Numbered from the stretch's first letter, positions 1 through 6,870 are shown. The stretch: DNA of 16,928 nt from Prevotellaceae bacterium (GCA_031287815.1 JAITSM010000022.1:1-16928); one strand, 5' to 3'. Numbers and translations: made by a program. Notes: generated from the sequence alone by a model not told the origin.

Positions 1-257
1 GGTCGTATAATTTCTTCACTTTTTGGATTTTCGGCAATCAGTTCATCTTTTTTCTTACCGTCAATGATAAAAGCCTCGTTGCATCCGGTCAAAACGCCTC
101 GATAAATATTTATATTCCAATCTTTCAGCGGTGTCCCAATATCCTCTATTTTAGCCTTTATGCGTTGTTCTATGGGTGATAAAATCACCCAACTTTCGGA
201 AGTCGAAAAATTACAATTACTAGCATTTTGATTAAAATAAACGCTGATTTTATGCAT
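1..257 (-). pseudogene. Type IIG restriction-modification enzyme, specificity-domain fragment
   Basis: Reading the minus strand from 257 to the window edge gives an open frame of 85 codons. It contains WVILSPIEQRIKAKIE, WNINIYRGVLTGCNEAF and, at the edge, SEEIIRP. These are hallmarks of the TaqI-like C-terminal specificity domain of Eco57I-class fused methylase/nuclease enzymes. In that family this segment follows several hundred residues of nuclease and N6-adenine methylase sequence, all of which is absent: the frame meets a stop at 300-302 and the invertase gene starts at 337 on the other strand. The ATG at 257 has no convincing ribosome binding site. I infer a 5'-truncated remnant or a silent specificity cassette. 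The 3' end lies outside the window, so its length is unknown. Confidence 0.72.
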
Positions 258-283
258 AAAAAAATAATATAATAAAATTAGAT

Positions 284-291
284 TATATTTG
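284..291 (+). promoter_or_regulatory. Candidate -7 box for the invertase gene
   Basis: TATATTTG matches the Bacteroidota -7 consensus TAnnTTTG and ends 45 bases before the invertase ATG. No clear TTG -33 box sits at the usual distance, so support is from the -7 box only. Confidence 0.4.
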
Positions 292-336
292 TCGTTAATT
301 TATATATATCAAATATTAAATTAAACAGAAAACAAT

Positions 337-939
337 ATGATTTACGGTTACATTCGGGTAAGTACCGACAAGCAAACAGTAGAAAACCAACGTTTTGAAA
401 TTAATCAGTATTGCGATAAAAACGTAATGGTTGTGGATAAATGGATAGAAGAAACCATTTCGGGAGTAAAAACTGTTCAAGAAAGAAAACTCGGCAAACT
501 CCTGAAAAAAATGAAAAAAGACGACATTCTTATTTGTTCAGAATTGTCGCGTTTGGGTAGAAATCTGTTAATGATAATGGGTATCTTAAACGAATGTATG
601 AATAGAGATATTCAGGTGTGGACAATTAAAGACAATTATCGGCTTGGGAGTGATATTAACTCTAAAGTTCTCGCTTTTGCTTTCGGTCTTTCTGCTGAAA
701 TCGAACGGAATCTTATTTCCCAACGTACCAAAGAAGCGCTTGCTCGTAAACGTGCAGAAGGCGTTGTATTAGGTCGTCCTAAAGGCAGTAAGTCGAAAGT
801 CAAAAAGTTGACGACTAAGGAAGCGGAGATAAAAGTTTTGTTAGATAAAAAGGTCTCCAAGTCGGCTATCGCGCGAATCATGGGCGTACACCGGCTTACG
901 GTAGCAAACTTTGCTAAAGAAATTATGTCGTGTCAATAG
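337..939 (+). CDS. Mpi-type serine site-specific recombinase (DNA invertase)
   Basis: This 200-residue protein is a small serine recombinase of the resolvase/invertase family. Such enzymes cut both DNA strands at short inverted repeats and rejoin them to flip the segment between. The catalytic serine is S9 in YIRVSTDKQ, with R7 beside it; SELSRLGRN (68-76) supplies the two conserved arginines R72 and R75. A long helix around 110-145 leads to GRPKGSKSK (146-154) and a C-terminal helix-turn-helix (about 161-196). The sequence closely resembles Mpi, the global invertase of Bacteroides fragilis that flips capsule promoters, and is full length for that group. It stands alone and divergent to a type IIG specificity fragment. 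Its target sites are not evident here; they may lie left of the window or far away. The family call is firm; the targets are not known. Confidence 0.93.
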   Translation: MIYGYIRVSTDKQTVENQRFEINQYCDKNVMVVDKWIEETISGVKTVQERKLGKLLKKMKKDDILICSELSRLGRNLLMIMGILNECMNRDIQVWTIKDNYRLGSDINSKVLAFAFGLSAEIERNLISQRTKEALARKRAEGVVLGRPKGSKSKVKKLTTKEAEIKVLLDKKVSKSAIARIMGVHRLTVANFAKEIMSCQ

Positions 940-1005
940 TAAGCATATTGAAGAATTATCACTTACATGCGGGAATCTGAATTCGGGTGAAAAACTTGTT
1001 TAGTC

Positions 1006-1452
1006 ATGCTTAAAACTTCGTTGTCTTTACCGAAGGTCTCGGCATACATATTTCTTGATTACGAGAACGTCTTTTCACAATGTCAAAAAGCCGCCGCAGA
1101 CGTGCAGAAATTGCCTCGATTTTTAGACGAATGATATATGAGCGAAGCCGAATTATTATCTTGAAATGCTGAATTAGAGACTGAAAATTTTGCATTAACG
1201 GCAGAAAACAAACGGCTGTTATCGAAGAAAATATAATCCCCGAAACAGGATTATCCATAACCAAATACAGTCCACCCGACGAAAGGATAAAACTGTTTAT
1301 ATCGTTGTTTCGCGGACGGACAAATATTTATGCCAAACAAAGCACAATATTCACCAAAAGTTTATTATCATTGACAACCGGCTTGTTTGATTACGGAAGT
1401 ATCAACCTGCTCGGTTTTGGAGAATAATATCAAAGCATTAAAATCAAAATAA
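1006..1452 (+). pseudogene. Decayed TOTE-type primase/helicase/PLD protein, internally deleted
   Basis: No single frame is open, but conserved pieces line up across frames. From 1006 one frame runs, with stops, to a coiled-coil-like stretch ending ETENFALTAENKRLL (to about 1223). A second frame (1221-1342) gives ITKYSPPDERIKLF then LFRGRTNIYAK, which resembles the entry to the archaeo-eukaryotic primase domain of TOTE conflict proteins. A third frame (1343-1387) gives HQKFIIIDNRLV, and after a one-base shift YGSINLLGFGE (1392-1424), the HxK core of a phospholipase-D-like nuclease at the C-terminus of such proteins. A further shift gives IKALKSK and a stop at 1450-1452. The primase catalytic core and whole helicase, more than 700 residues in intact relatives as I remember them, are missing at about 1342. 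The element is dead; the family assignment rests on short motifs. Confidence 0.55.
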
Positions 1453-1458
1453 ATATTA

Positions 1459-1466
1459 TAACTTTG
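1459..1466 (+). promoter_or_regulatory. Candidate -7 box for the nucleoid-associated protein gene
   Basis: TAACTTTG matches TAnnTTTG and ends 22 bases before the ATG at 1489. No TTG -33 box is clear, and the site lies just past the end of the pseudogene. Confidence 0.45.
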
Positions 1467-1488
1467 TGGTGATTTTTATAAAGTTATT

Positions 1489-2526
1489 ATGTTATATAAA
1501 GAATATATTGCAATAAGATTTATTGTTGTTCATAATGTTGGCAACAAAATAAATCAGGAAAATATGCATTTGTCGAAACAACATTTATCCATTGATGAAG
1601 AGATAAACCAACTTTTGACTGATTATTTCCTTTCTTCTTTCAAATCCTCCGAATACTTCAATTTCTATCATGACATTAACCTAAACATGAACGAAGTATT
1701 TGTGTGTGCAAGTAAAATTTTCGACCATCCCGAAACTCTCTTGGAACAGTCGCAAAACCTCGCCAGGCACTTGTATGAACAAAGCGTTCACCCTAAAATC
1801 AAAGGTGGCGAGTTTTATACCGTTTATTTCAAAGATTGCATTATTGACGGAGAAACCGTAGATGCTGTCGGTTTATTCAAATCGGAAAATAAGGATACTT
1901 TTCTTAAAGTCTATCCTTCCGGTGAAGGTTTTGAAATTGAAAGCGAACAGGGAATTAACATCAACAAATTAGATAAAGGCTGTTTGATATTCCACACAGA
2001 AAAGGAAAACGGCTATGTTGTCGCTGTGGTGGATAATACCAATAAAGGTGCGGATGCCCAATACTGGATAGAAGACTTTCTGCATGTTCGTCCACGCCGA
2101 GACGAGTATTACAATACGCAACAAACATTGTCGCTCTGCAAAAGTTTTGTCAAAGAGGAGTTGCCGCAACAATTTGACGTTTCCAAAGTCGAACAGGCGG
2201 CAATACTCAATAAATCGGTACAGTTTTTTAAAGAAAAGGACAACTTCAATTTGAAGGAATTTACCAACGAAGTAATGGAACAGCCGGAAATCATTGAAAG
2301 TTTTAACCGGTATAAGTCCGCCTATCAGCAAGAACGCGACATTGATATTGCCGACGATTTCACTATCTCCGACAGCGCTGTAAAAAAGCAAGCACGCATA
2401 TTTAAAAGCGTTATCAAGTTAGATAAGAATTTCCATATCTACATTCATGGCAACCGCAACCTCATAGAACAGGGTACAGACAAGAATGGTAAATTCTACA
2501 AAATCTACTACCGGGAGGAAAATTAG
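1489..2526 (+). CDS. Nucleoid-associated protein, NA37/YejK (NdpA) family
   Basis: This 345-residue protein matches the 37-kDa nucleoid-associated family. The N-terminal IRFIVVHNVGNK is the typical opening beta-strand of the family, so the first ATG is a good start. The central segment GGEFYTVYFKDC, then VDAVGLFKSENKDTFLKV and KGCLIFHTEKENGYVVAVVD, is the conserved core; the C-terminal third is charged and ends near KFYKIYYREEN. E. coli YejK binds DNA and associates with the nucleoid; the molecular role of the Bacteroidota members is not well defined, and they are often seen in accessory or defence-type neighbourhoods. Here it lies between the dead TOTE-like gene and a convergent AraC regulator, with 18 bases separating the two stops. 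It is AT-rich like the rest of the left region. The family call is good; the function is inferred only as DNA-associated. Confidence 0.85.
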   Translation: MLYKEYIAIRFIVVHNVGNKINQENMHLSKQHLSIDEEINQLLTDYFLSSFKSSEYFNFYHDINLNMNEVFVCASKIFDHPETLLEQSQNLARHLYEQSVHPKIKGGEFYTVYFKDCIIDGETVDAVGLFKSENKDTFLKVYPSGEGFEIESEQGININKLDKGCLIFHTEKENGYVVAVVDNTNKGADAQYWIEDFLHVRPRRDEYYNTQQTLSLCKSFVKEELPQQFDVSKVEQAAILNKSVQFFKEKDNFNLKEFTNEVMEQPEIIESFNRYKSAYQQERDIDIADDFTISDSAVKKQARIFKSVIKLDKNFHIYIHGNRNLIEQGTDKNGKFYKIYYREEN

Positions 2527-2544
2527 AATCCCGAATATATCCCG

Positions 2545-3423
2545 TTACCCTTTTTTAAACTTATTCGGAGTAACGCCGGTGTAGCGTTTGAAGAACTGCC
2601 CGAAGAACGACGGATTGGGGAAGTTAAATTCTTCGGAAATTTGCAGCACGGACATGCTGGTCGTCTTCAGCCGGATTTTGATAGCCGTTATAACAAACTC
2701 ATCAATCCACCTGGATATGGGCGAACCCGTTACTTCCTTGATGATGGACGAAAGATATTTGCTGGTGAAGCACAACTTGTCGGCATAGAATGATACGCTA
2801 CGTTCCGTCTTGTAATTCACCATCAATAGTTCGAAGAACTTGCCGGTTACTTCCTCCTGCCGCGTCAGGGAGGAAGAATCTTTGCTGATTTCGTGGTCTT
2901 TTTTGTATAACGCCACAATTTCCAACAGAAGCGAATACAACAACCCGCGTATAATCTGCGTGCGGAAAGCCTTTTTGGTATGATAATATTGCCGTACAAT
3001 AAAATTATGATAATTCAACAAATTCAGCGCCACTTCATCCGAAACGCTCAGGCTGGGCTTTTTGGATATCTGGAAAAGAACCTTATAATCCGACGGCAGC
3101 ACTAACCCGACAAAAAAGTCGAAGGTGAAAAACAGGCATTCCAAAATCAAATCATCTGATTTTTCTACGATTTGGAAAATCTGGGTGGGAAGGATTGTGA
3201 TGGTCGAATTTTTCGTTATTTTATATTCATTAAAATGAATACGTATCGTTGCTTCTCCTTTAATACAAAGCCCAAGTACTATTCCTTCAAAAAAGTAAGG
3301 ATAATCTGATGAAAAATCGTAGGGGAGCTTGCCCGGCCCGGAAATAATAAAATTATTGATTCCGTTAGGGATTTCCTTTTCCGCATTTCTCAAGGACAAT
3401 ATGTTTATTTTGTGATGTGCCAT
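2545..3423 (-). CDS. AraC-family transcriptional regulator
   Basis: This 292-residue protein has an N-terminal region with a cupin-like pattern (about 20-110, including FNEYKITKNSTITILP), typical of the sensing domain of AraC regulators. Its C-terminal AraC/XylS double helix-turn-helix lies at about 190-292: SVSFYADKLCFTSKYLSSIIKE is the first HTH, and SVLQISEEFNF followed by FFGQFFKRYTGVTPNKFKK is the second with the family signature. It probably binds a small ligand and activates or represses nearby or distant genes. No obvious target operon is beside it; the genes on both sides point toward it or away from it. A TAAATTTG box lies 31 bases upstream. The ligand and regulon cannot be told from sequence. 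Confidence 0.9.
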   Translation of the reverse strand: MAHHKINILSLRNAEKEIPNGINNFIISGPGKLPYDFSSDYPYFFEGIVLGLCIKGEATIRIHFNEYKITKNSTITILPTQIFQIVEKSDDLILECLFFTFDFFVGLVLPSDYKVLFQISKKPSLSVSDEVALNLLNYHNFIVRQYYHTKKAFRTQIIRGLLYSLLLEIVALYKKDHEISKDSSSLTRQEEVTGKFFELLMVNYKTERSVSFYADKLCFTSKYLSSIIKEVTGSPISRWIDEFVITAIKIRLKTTSMSVLQISEEFNFPNPSFFGQFFKRYTGVTPNKFKKG

Positions 3424-3453
3424 AACAGAAATGTTAGGGATTTACCTATAATA

Positions 3454-3461
3454 CAAATTTA
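3454..3461 (-). promoter_or_regulatory. Candidate -7 box for the AraC-family gene
   Basis: On the minus strand this reads TAAATTTG, matching TAnnTTTG, 31 bases before the ATG at 3423. A TTTTG lies at 3486-3490, somewhat farther than the usual -33 spacing. The rest of 3462-3588 is AT-rich with no other feature seen. Confidence 0.4.
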
Positions 3462-3588
3462 CAAAAATAAACCCTTACTTTAAAACAAAATACGTAATTT
3501 ACGACATTTCTTCCGCATAAAAGAGAATAAATAAGAACATTCCGGATAAAAAAGGAATTTTAGAAACCTTTCCGAAAGAACATGCCCA

Positions 3589-5799
3589 TTACAGTATGCT
3601 AAACGCGACGGTCAAGCCCGCCATGACGATAGCTACCATACTCATTAATTTAATTAGAATATTGAGCGACGGGCCGGAAGTATCTTTGAACGGGTCGCCC
3701 ACCGTATCGCCCACGACGGTCGCCTTGTGGTTTTCGGAACCTTTTCCTCCCAGATTACCTTCTTCTATGTATTTCTTTGCATTGTCCCATGCCCCGCCGG
3801 CATTCGCCATGAATACCGCCAGTACAAACCCGGCTGCCAGCCCGCCGACCAGCAAGCCCATGACGCCCGCCACGCCGAATACCAAGCCCATTAACACCGG
3901 AGCGGCAATCGCCAGCAACGAGGGGAAGAGCATTTCGCGCTGTGCGCCTTTGGTCGAAATAGCCACGCACCGGGCATAATCGGGCGTAGCCTGCCCGGTA
4001 AGGATGCCTTTAATTTCACGGAACTGGCGGCGCACTTCTTCGACCATGCTTTGTGCGGCACGGCCTACGGCATTCATCGTCAATCCGCAGAAAAGGAACG
4101 CCATCATGGCGCCGACAAACATTCCCACCAGCACTTTCGGATTCATCAGGTTGATCTGGAAATAAGCCATAAAGTCGGGAATGGTTGCGTCTTTTATCAG
4201 CGTGCCGGTAGCGGCAAAGAAGTCGGCAGCCTGCGTTTCGAGGCGGGCAATGCCTATTTTTATTTCTTCGATATACGACGCCAGCAATGCCAGCGCTGTT
4301 AAGGCGGCAGAGCCAATAGCAAACCCTTTGCCGGTGGCGGCGGTGGTGTTGCCGAGTGCGTCCAGCGCGTCGGTGCGTTTACGCACTTCCTTGTCCAGCC
4401 CGCTCATTTCGGCATTGCCGCCGGCGTTGTCGGCAATGGGGCCGTAGGCGTCGGTTGCCAGCGTGATACCCAGCGTCGAGAGCATCCCTACGGCGGCAAT
4501 CCCTATCCCGTAGAGCCCCTGGCTCAGGTTGGGCGCCGACATGATGTGCGCCATGTCAAAATCAATAGCGAACAGGTACGCCAGGACTATTGCCGCGCCA
4601 ATCGTCAGCACAGGAATAGCCGTTGATATCATCCCCGTGCCGATGCCGGAAATAATCACGGTCGCCGGCCCGGTTTCCGCGCTCCGGGCAATCCGTTGCG
4701 TAGGTTTATAGGAATGGGAAGTATAGTATTCCGTCGTTTGCCCGATAATAATGCCGGCCACCAGCCCGCTGATTACCGACAGGGAAAGCCCTACCCAGTT
4801 TTCCATTTCCAAAACATAAAGGATACCGAAAGTGGCGGCGGCAATCAGCAGGGAGCTTACGTTCACTCCCTTTCCCAGCGCGCCGAGCAGTTGTTTCATA
4901 TTGGCACCTTCTTTGGTGCGCACTAAAAATATACCTATAATAGATAACACGATGCCGACGGCGGCAATCAGCATCGGCGCAAACACGGCCTTCAGCTGTA
5001 TTTCCGGATAAGCCATGAACGCCGCCGCGCCCAACGCTGCCGTAGCGAGGATAGAGCCGCAGTAGCTTTCATACAAGTCGGCGCCCATACCGGCCACGTC
5101 GCCTACGTTGTCGCCTACGTTATCGGCGATGGTGGCGGGGTTGCGCGGGTCGTCTTCGGGGATGCCGGCTTCTACCTTGCCCACCAGGTCGGCGCCTACG
5201 TCGGCGGCCTTCGTGTAGATGCCGCCGCCCACGCGGGCAAATAAGGCCTGCGTCGAAGCGCCCATGCCGAAAGTCAGCATGGTGGTGGTGATGATAATCA
5301 TTTTTTCGGCACCAGTACCCCCAACAAAAGTCTTAAGTACAAGGTACCACAGCGAAATATCGAGCAAGCCAAGCCCTACTACAACCAGCCCCATGACGGC
5401 TCCGGAACGGAAAGCCACCCTTAGCCCGCTGTTAAGCGAATGCTGGGCGGCGTAGGCAGTGCGGGCAGAAGCATGCGTTGCCGTTTTCATGCCGATAAAC
5501 CCCGCCAGCCCCGAAAAGAAACCGCCGGTAATAAATGCAAACGGCACCCAGGGGTTTTGTACGCCCAGGCCGTAAGCCAGCAGCGCAAAAAATGCGGCGA
5601 GCACAATAAAAACTATCGATACTATTTTATATTGCTGTCTAAGGTAAGCCATTGCACCCTCCCGCACGTGGCGGGCGATGGCCTTCATTGTATCCGTTCC
5701 CTCGCTTTCCTTCCGCATTTTACGAAAGAAGTAGCAGGCAAACCCCAGCGCCAGCAGGGAGGCCAGGGGTATAAACCAAAAGAGTTGTTCAGTGGTCAT
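3589..5799 (-). CDS. hppA: Membrane ion-translocating pyrophosphatase, K+-dependent type
   Basis: This inner-membrane pump hydrolyses pyrophosphate and moves H+ and/or Na+ outward. I start it at the ATG at 5799 (MTTEQLFWF, 736 residues); the open frame continues 32 codons upstream, but a promoter box lies inside that extension. About 16 hydrophobic segments are present. Pyrophosphate/Mg sites are visible: ADVGADLVGKVE (199-210), DNVGDNVGD (226-234), TDAYGPIADNAGGN (449-462) and GDTVGDPFKDTSGPS (697-711). GNTTAATGKG (483-492) has Ala and Gly at the two positions that are Lys and Thr in K+-independent enzymes, so it belongs to the K+-dependent class. That class includes H+, Na+ and dual Na+/H+ pumps, the last described in Bacteroides vulgatus, and I cannot separate these by eye. 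It has its own promoter and is probably monocistronic. Confidence 0.97.
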   Translation of the reverse strand: MTTEQLFWFIPLASLLALGFACYFFRKMRKESEGTDTMKAIARHVREGAMAYLRQQYKIVSIVFIVLAAFFALLAYGLGVQNPWVPFAFITGGFFSGLAGFIGMKTATHASARTAYAAQHSLNSGLRVAFRSGAVMGLVVVGLGLLDISLWYLVLKTFVGGTGAEKMIIITTTMLTFGMGASTQALFARVGGGIYTKAADVGADLVGKVEAGIPEDDPRNPATIADNVGDNVGDVAGMGADLYESYCGSILATAALGAAAFMAYPEIQLKAVFAPMLIAAVGIVLSIIGIFLVRTKEGANMKQLLGALGKGVNVSSLLIAAATFGILYVLEMENWVGLSLSVISGLVAGIIIGQTTEYYTSHSYKPTQRIARSAETGPATVIISGIGTGMISTAIPVLTIGAAIVLAYLFAIDFDMAHIMSAPNLSQGLYGIGIAAVGMLSTLGITLATDAYGPIADNAGGNAEMSGLDKEVRKRTDALDALGNTTAATGKGFAIGSAALTALALLASYIEEIKIGIARLETQAADFFAATGTLIKDATIPDFMAYFQINLMNPKVLVGMFVGAMMAFLFCGLTMNAVGRAAQSMVEEVRRQFREIKGILTGQATPDYARCVAISTKGAQREMLFPSLLAIAAPVLMGLVFGVAGVMGLLVGGLAAGFVLAVFMANAGGAWDNAKKYIEEGNLGGKGSENHKATVVGDTVGDPFKDTSGPSLNILIKLMSMVAIVMAGLTVAFSIL

Positions 5800-5823
5800 A
5801 ACTTCAATTTTATTTTTCGGGCG

Positions 5824-5852
5824 CAAAGATACATGAAATTTTCCAAATACAA
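5824..5852 (-). promoter_or_regulatory. Promoter of the pyrophosphatase gene
   Basis: On the minus strand TTG at 5852-5850 is followed, 18 bases later, by TATCTTTG at 5831-5824. This is a near-ideal Bacteroidota -33/-7 pair. It leaves a 24-base gap to the ATG at 5799 and argues against any longer N-terminus. Confidence 0.7.
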
Positions 5853-6027
5853 TCTGTCGCCTCCAAAAATGTTCAATAATTCCGGTAAAGGGCAAATATT
5901 CTTCCTATAAATCAGCCGGTTCTTTTTTTTCTTAGTCATAAATAAAACATTTTTTAACATAATGTGAGGATTAAAGTTAAAATTTAAGAACTAAAAGTTA
6001 AACCTTAAACACGAAAATTGAAAATGA
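5853..6027. other. AT-rich spacer with simple quasi-repeats
   Basis: This is the upper part of the spacer between the pyrophosphatase and the SlyD-like gene. Apart from the hppA promoter region it holds no gene I can support. Around 5970-6010 it drifts through repeated words such as AAGTTAAA, TTTAAGAAC and AAAAGTTAAAC, a style seen in other spacers of this window. Confidence 0.5.
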
Positions 6028-6092
6028 AAAATAAAAAGGGATTAAAATTTGAACAGTTTATGCCGCCGGAAGGCAAATTTGGGAAGTACCCC
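6028..6092 (+). repeat. Shared 65-bp intergenic element, copy 1
   Basis: This stretch matches the minus strand of 15750-15686 at roughly four of five positions. Identical blocks are AAAATAAAAAGGG, TTAAAAT, GAACAGTTTATGCCGCCG and AAGGCAAA. In one frame it reads NKKGLKFEQFMPPEGKFG, against NKKGLKYEQFMPP, a stop, then GKMG in copy 2. Here it is followed by two strong palindromes and a terminator; in copy 2 it is followed by the 21-bp tandem array. A short ORF starting at 6018 or 6024 runs through it to 6245, but its later part is made of the palindromes, so I do not call a protein. Confidence 0.7.
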
Positions 6093-6126
6093 TCTTCATT
6101 GCAAGCCGCTGCAATCAAAATGCGGG

Positions 6127-6149
6127 GCTACGCATTTCCGATGCGTAGC
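6127..6149. repeat. Hairpin with 9-bp perfect stem
   Basis: GCTACGCAT (6127-6135) and ATGCGTAGC (6141-6149) are exact inverted copies with a 5-base loop. It lies directly between the shared element and the 30-bp palindrome, and the three may form one unit. Confidence 0.75.
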
Positions 6150-6160
6150 TACACATTCGG

Positions 6161-6190
6161 TGTAGGGGCGAAAAATTTTTCGCCCCTACA
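6161..6190. repeat. Perfect 30-bp palindrome
   Basis: TGTAGGGGCG (6161-6170), AAAAATTTTT (6171-6180) and CGCCCCTACA (6181-6190) form a perfect palindrome with no loop. It could form a cruciform or, as RNA, a 13- to 14-pair hairpin. It has the look of a dispersed intergenic palindromic repeat, or of fused ends of a miniature mobile element. No target-site duplication is clear. Confidence 0.85.
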
Positions 6191-6206
6191 TGTGCAAAAC
6201 GAAAGA

Positions 6207-6237
6207 CGCCGGTATGGAAACATGCCGGCGGTTTTTT
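6207..6237 (+). terminator. Rho-independent terminator, plus strand
   Basis: CGCCGGTATG and CATGCCGGCG pair over 10 positions with one G-T, around a GAAA loop, followed by G and six T. The T-tract serves plus-strand transcription, although no plus-strand gene is supported upstream. On the minus strand the hairpin is followed by TCTTTCGTTTT, so it might also end the SlyD-like transcript weakly. Confidence 0.65.
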
Positions 6238-6245
6238 ATGTATGA

Positions 6246-6279
6246 AGTAGGAGGTGGCTGGCGCCGGCCACTGCCTACT
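6246..6279. repeat. GC-rich intergenic palindrome, AGTAGGC family
   Basis: Two 17-base arms (6246-6262 and 6263-6279) are inverted copies at 14 of 17 positions, centred on GGCGCC. The right arm ends ACTGCCTACT, and CTGCCTACT is repeated at 6285-6293. A related palindrome lies at 6871-6898. Confidence 0.6.
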
Positions 6280-6295
6280 GAAAACTGCCTACTAC

Positions 6296-6829
6296 TCAAT
6301 GGCAGCTGCTACAATCGTCGGAATGGCAGTGGCAGCTGCAGGAGTCGCTTTTTTCGCCGTATAGTCCATGCAGCAGTTCGACTGTGGTGGCTTCGCGTAC
6401 GGAGACGACGGTGCCTTTGAAGTGAAGTTTTTCTCCGGCCAGCGGATGGTTGAAATTCATTACTACCGTGTCTTTACGCACTTCGTCGATGACGCCGTTC
6501 ATGCGGTTGCCTTCCGAATCGGCCATGGGCAACACATTGCCGACGGTTAATAAACCCTTCTCAAGCTGCCCCTCCACCTCGAAAAGGGAAGAGGGTAATT
6601 CTACAATAGCTTCGGAAACCACTTCTCCGTAAGCGTCCGCAGCGGCGAGGGTAAATTCAAAAGCGTCGCCGGCCTGCTTGCCGGAGATGTTTTCTTCAAA
6701 TTTCGGCAGGAGGTAACCGGTGCCCATGATGAATTTCATGGGTTTTTCCGCCGTTACGGTTTCCAGCGCTTCGCCGTCCACCGTGAGTACGTAGCTTAAC
6801 GAAACTACTTTGTCTTTTTCTATTCTCAT
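6296..6829 (-). CDS. FKBP-type peptidyl-prolyl cis-trans isomerase, SlyD-like
   Basis: This 177-residue protein has the SlyD layout. A split FKBP fold begins with KDKVVSLSYVLTVDGE (5-20), followed by FIMGTGYLLPKFEENISG, the active-site loop and flap. The chaperone insert-in-flap region (about 70-130) follows, and the FKBP strand containing NFNHPLAGEKLHFKGTVVSV returns at 130-147. It ends in a metal-binding tail, CSCHCHSDDCSSCH (164-177), with five Cys and three His. SlyD proteins speed prolyl isomerisation, act as folding chaperones and bind Ni2+ or other metals; in E. coli SlyD helps load hydrogenase. No signal peptide is seen, so it should be cytoplasmic. It lies 71 bases after kdsC, with a palindrome-bearing spacer between. 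A specific role in metal delivery is inferred from the tail only. Confidence 0.92.
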   Translation of the reverse strand: MRIEKDKVVSLSYVLTVDGEALETVTAEKPMKFIMGTGYLLPKFEENISGKQAGDAFEFTLAAADAYGEVVSEAIVELPSSLFEVEGQLEKGLLTVGNVLPMADSEGNRMNGVIDEVRKDTVVMNFNHPLAGEKLHFKGTVVSVREATTVELLHGLYGEKSDSCSCHCHSDDCSSCH

Positions 6830-6870
6830 GATTTTAATTGTTAGTTATTAGTCGTTGGTTATTAGTCGTG

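Noticed and set aside
294..325. Invertase crossover site pair upstream of the recombinase gene
   Set aside because: GTTAATTT and AAATTAAAC form only a short, imperfect AT-rich dyad, which is expected by chance in this composition.
1010..1264. 84-residue minus-strand gene
   Set aside because: It has no recognisable features and overlaps the plus-strand pseudogene whose conserved motifs are readable.
3596..5455. Long open frames antisense to the pyrophosphatase
   Set aside because: They mirror the codon pattern of a GC-richer membrane protein gene and have no recognisable domains.
5800..5895. 32-residue N-terminal extension of the pyrophosphatase
   Set aside because: A TTG-N18-TATCTTTG promoter lies inside it and the family starts at a short hydrophobic N-terminus such as MTTEQLFWF.
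6018..6245. 75-residue plus-strand protein
   Set aside because: Its second half is encoded by palindromes and the terminator stem, and the same frame is broken by a stop in the other copy of the shared element.
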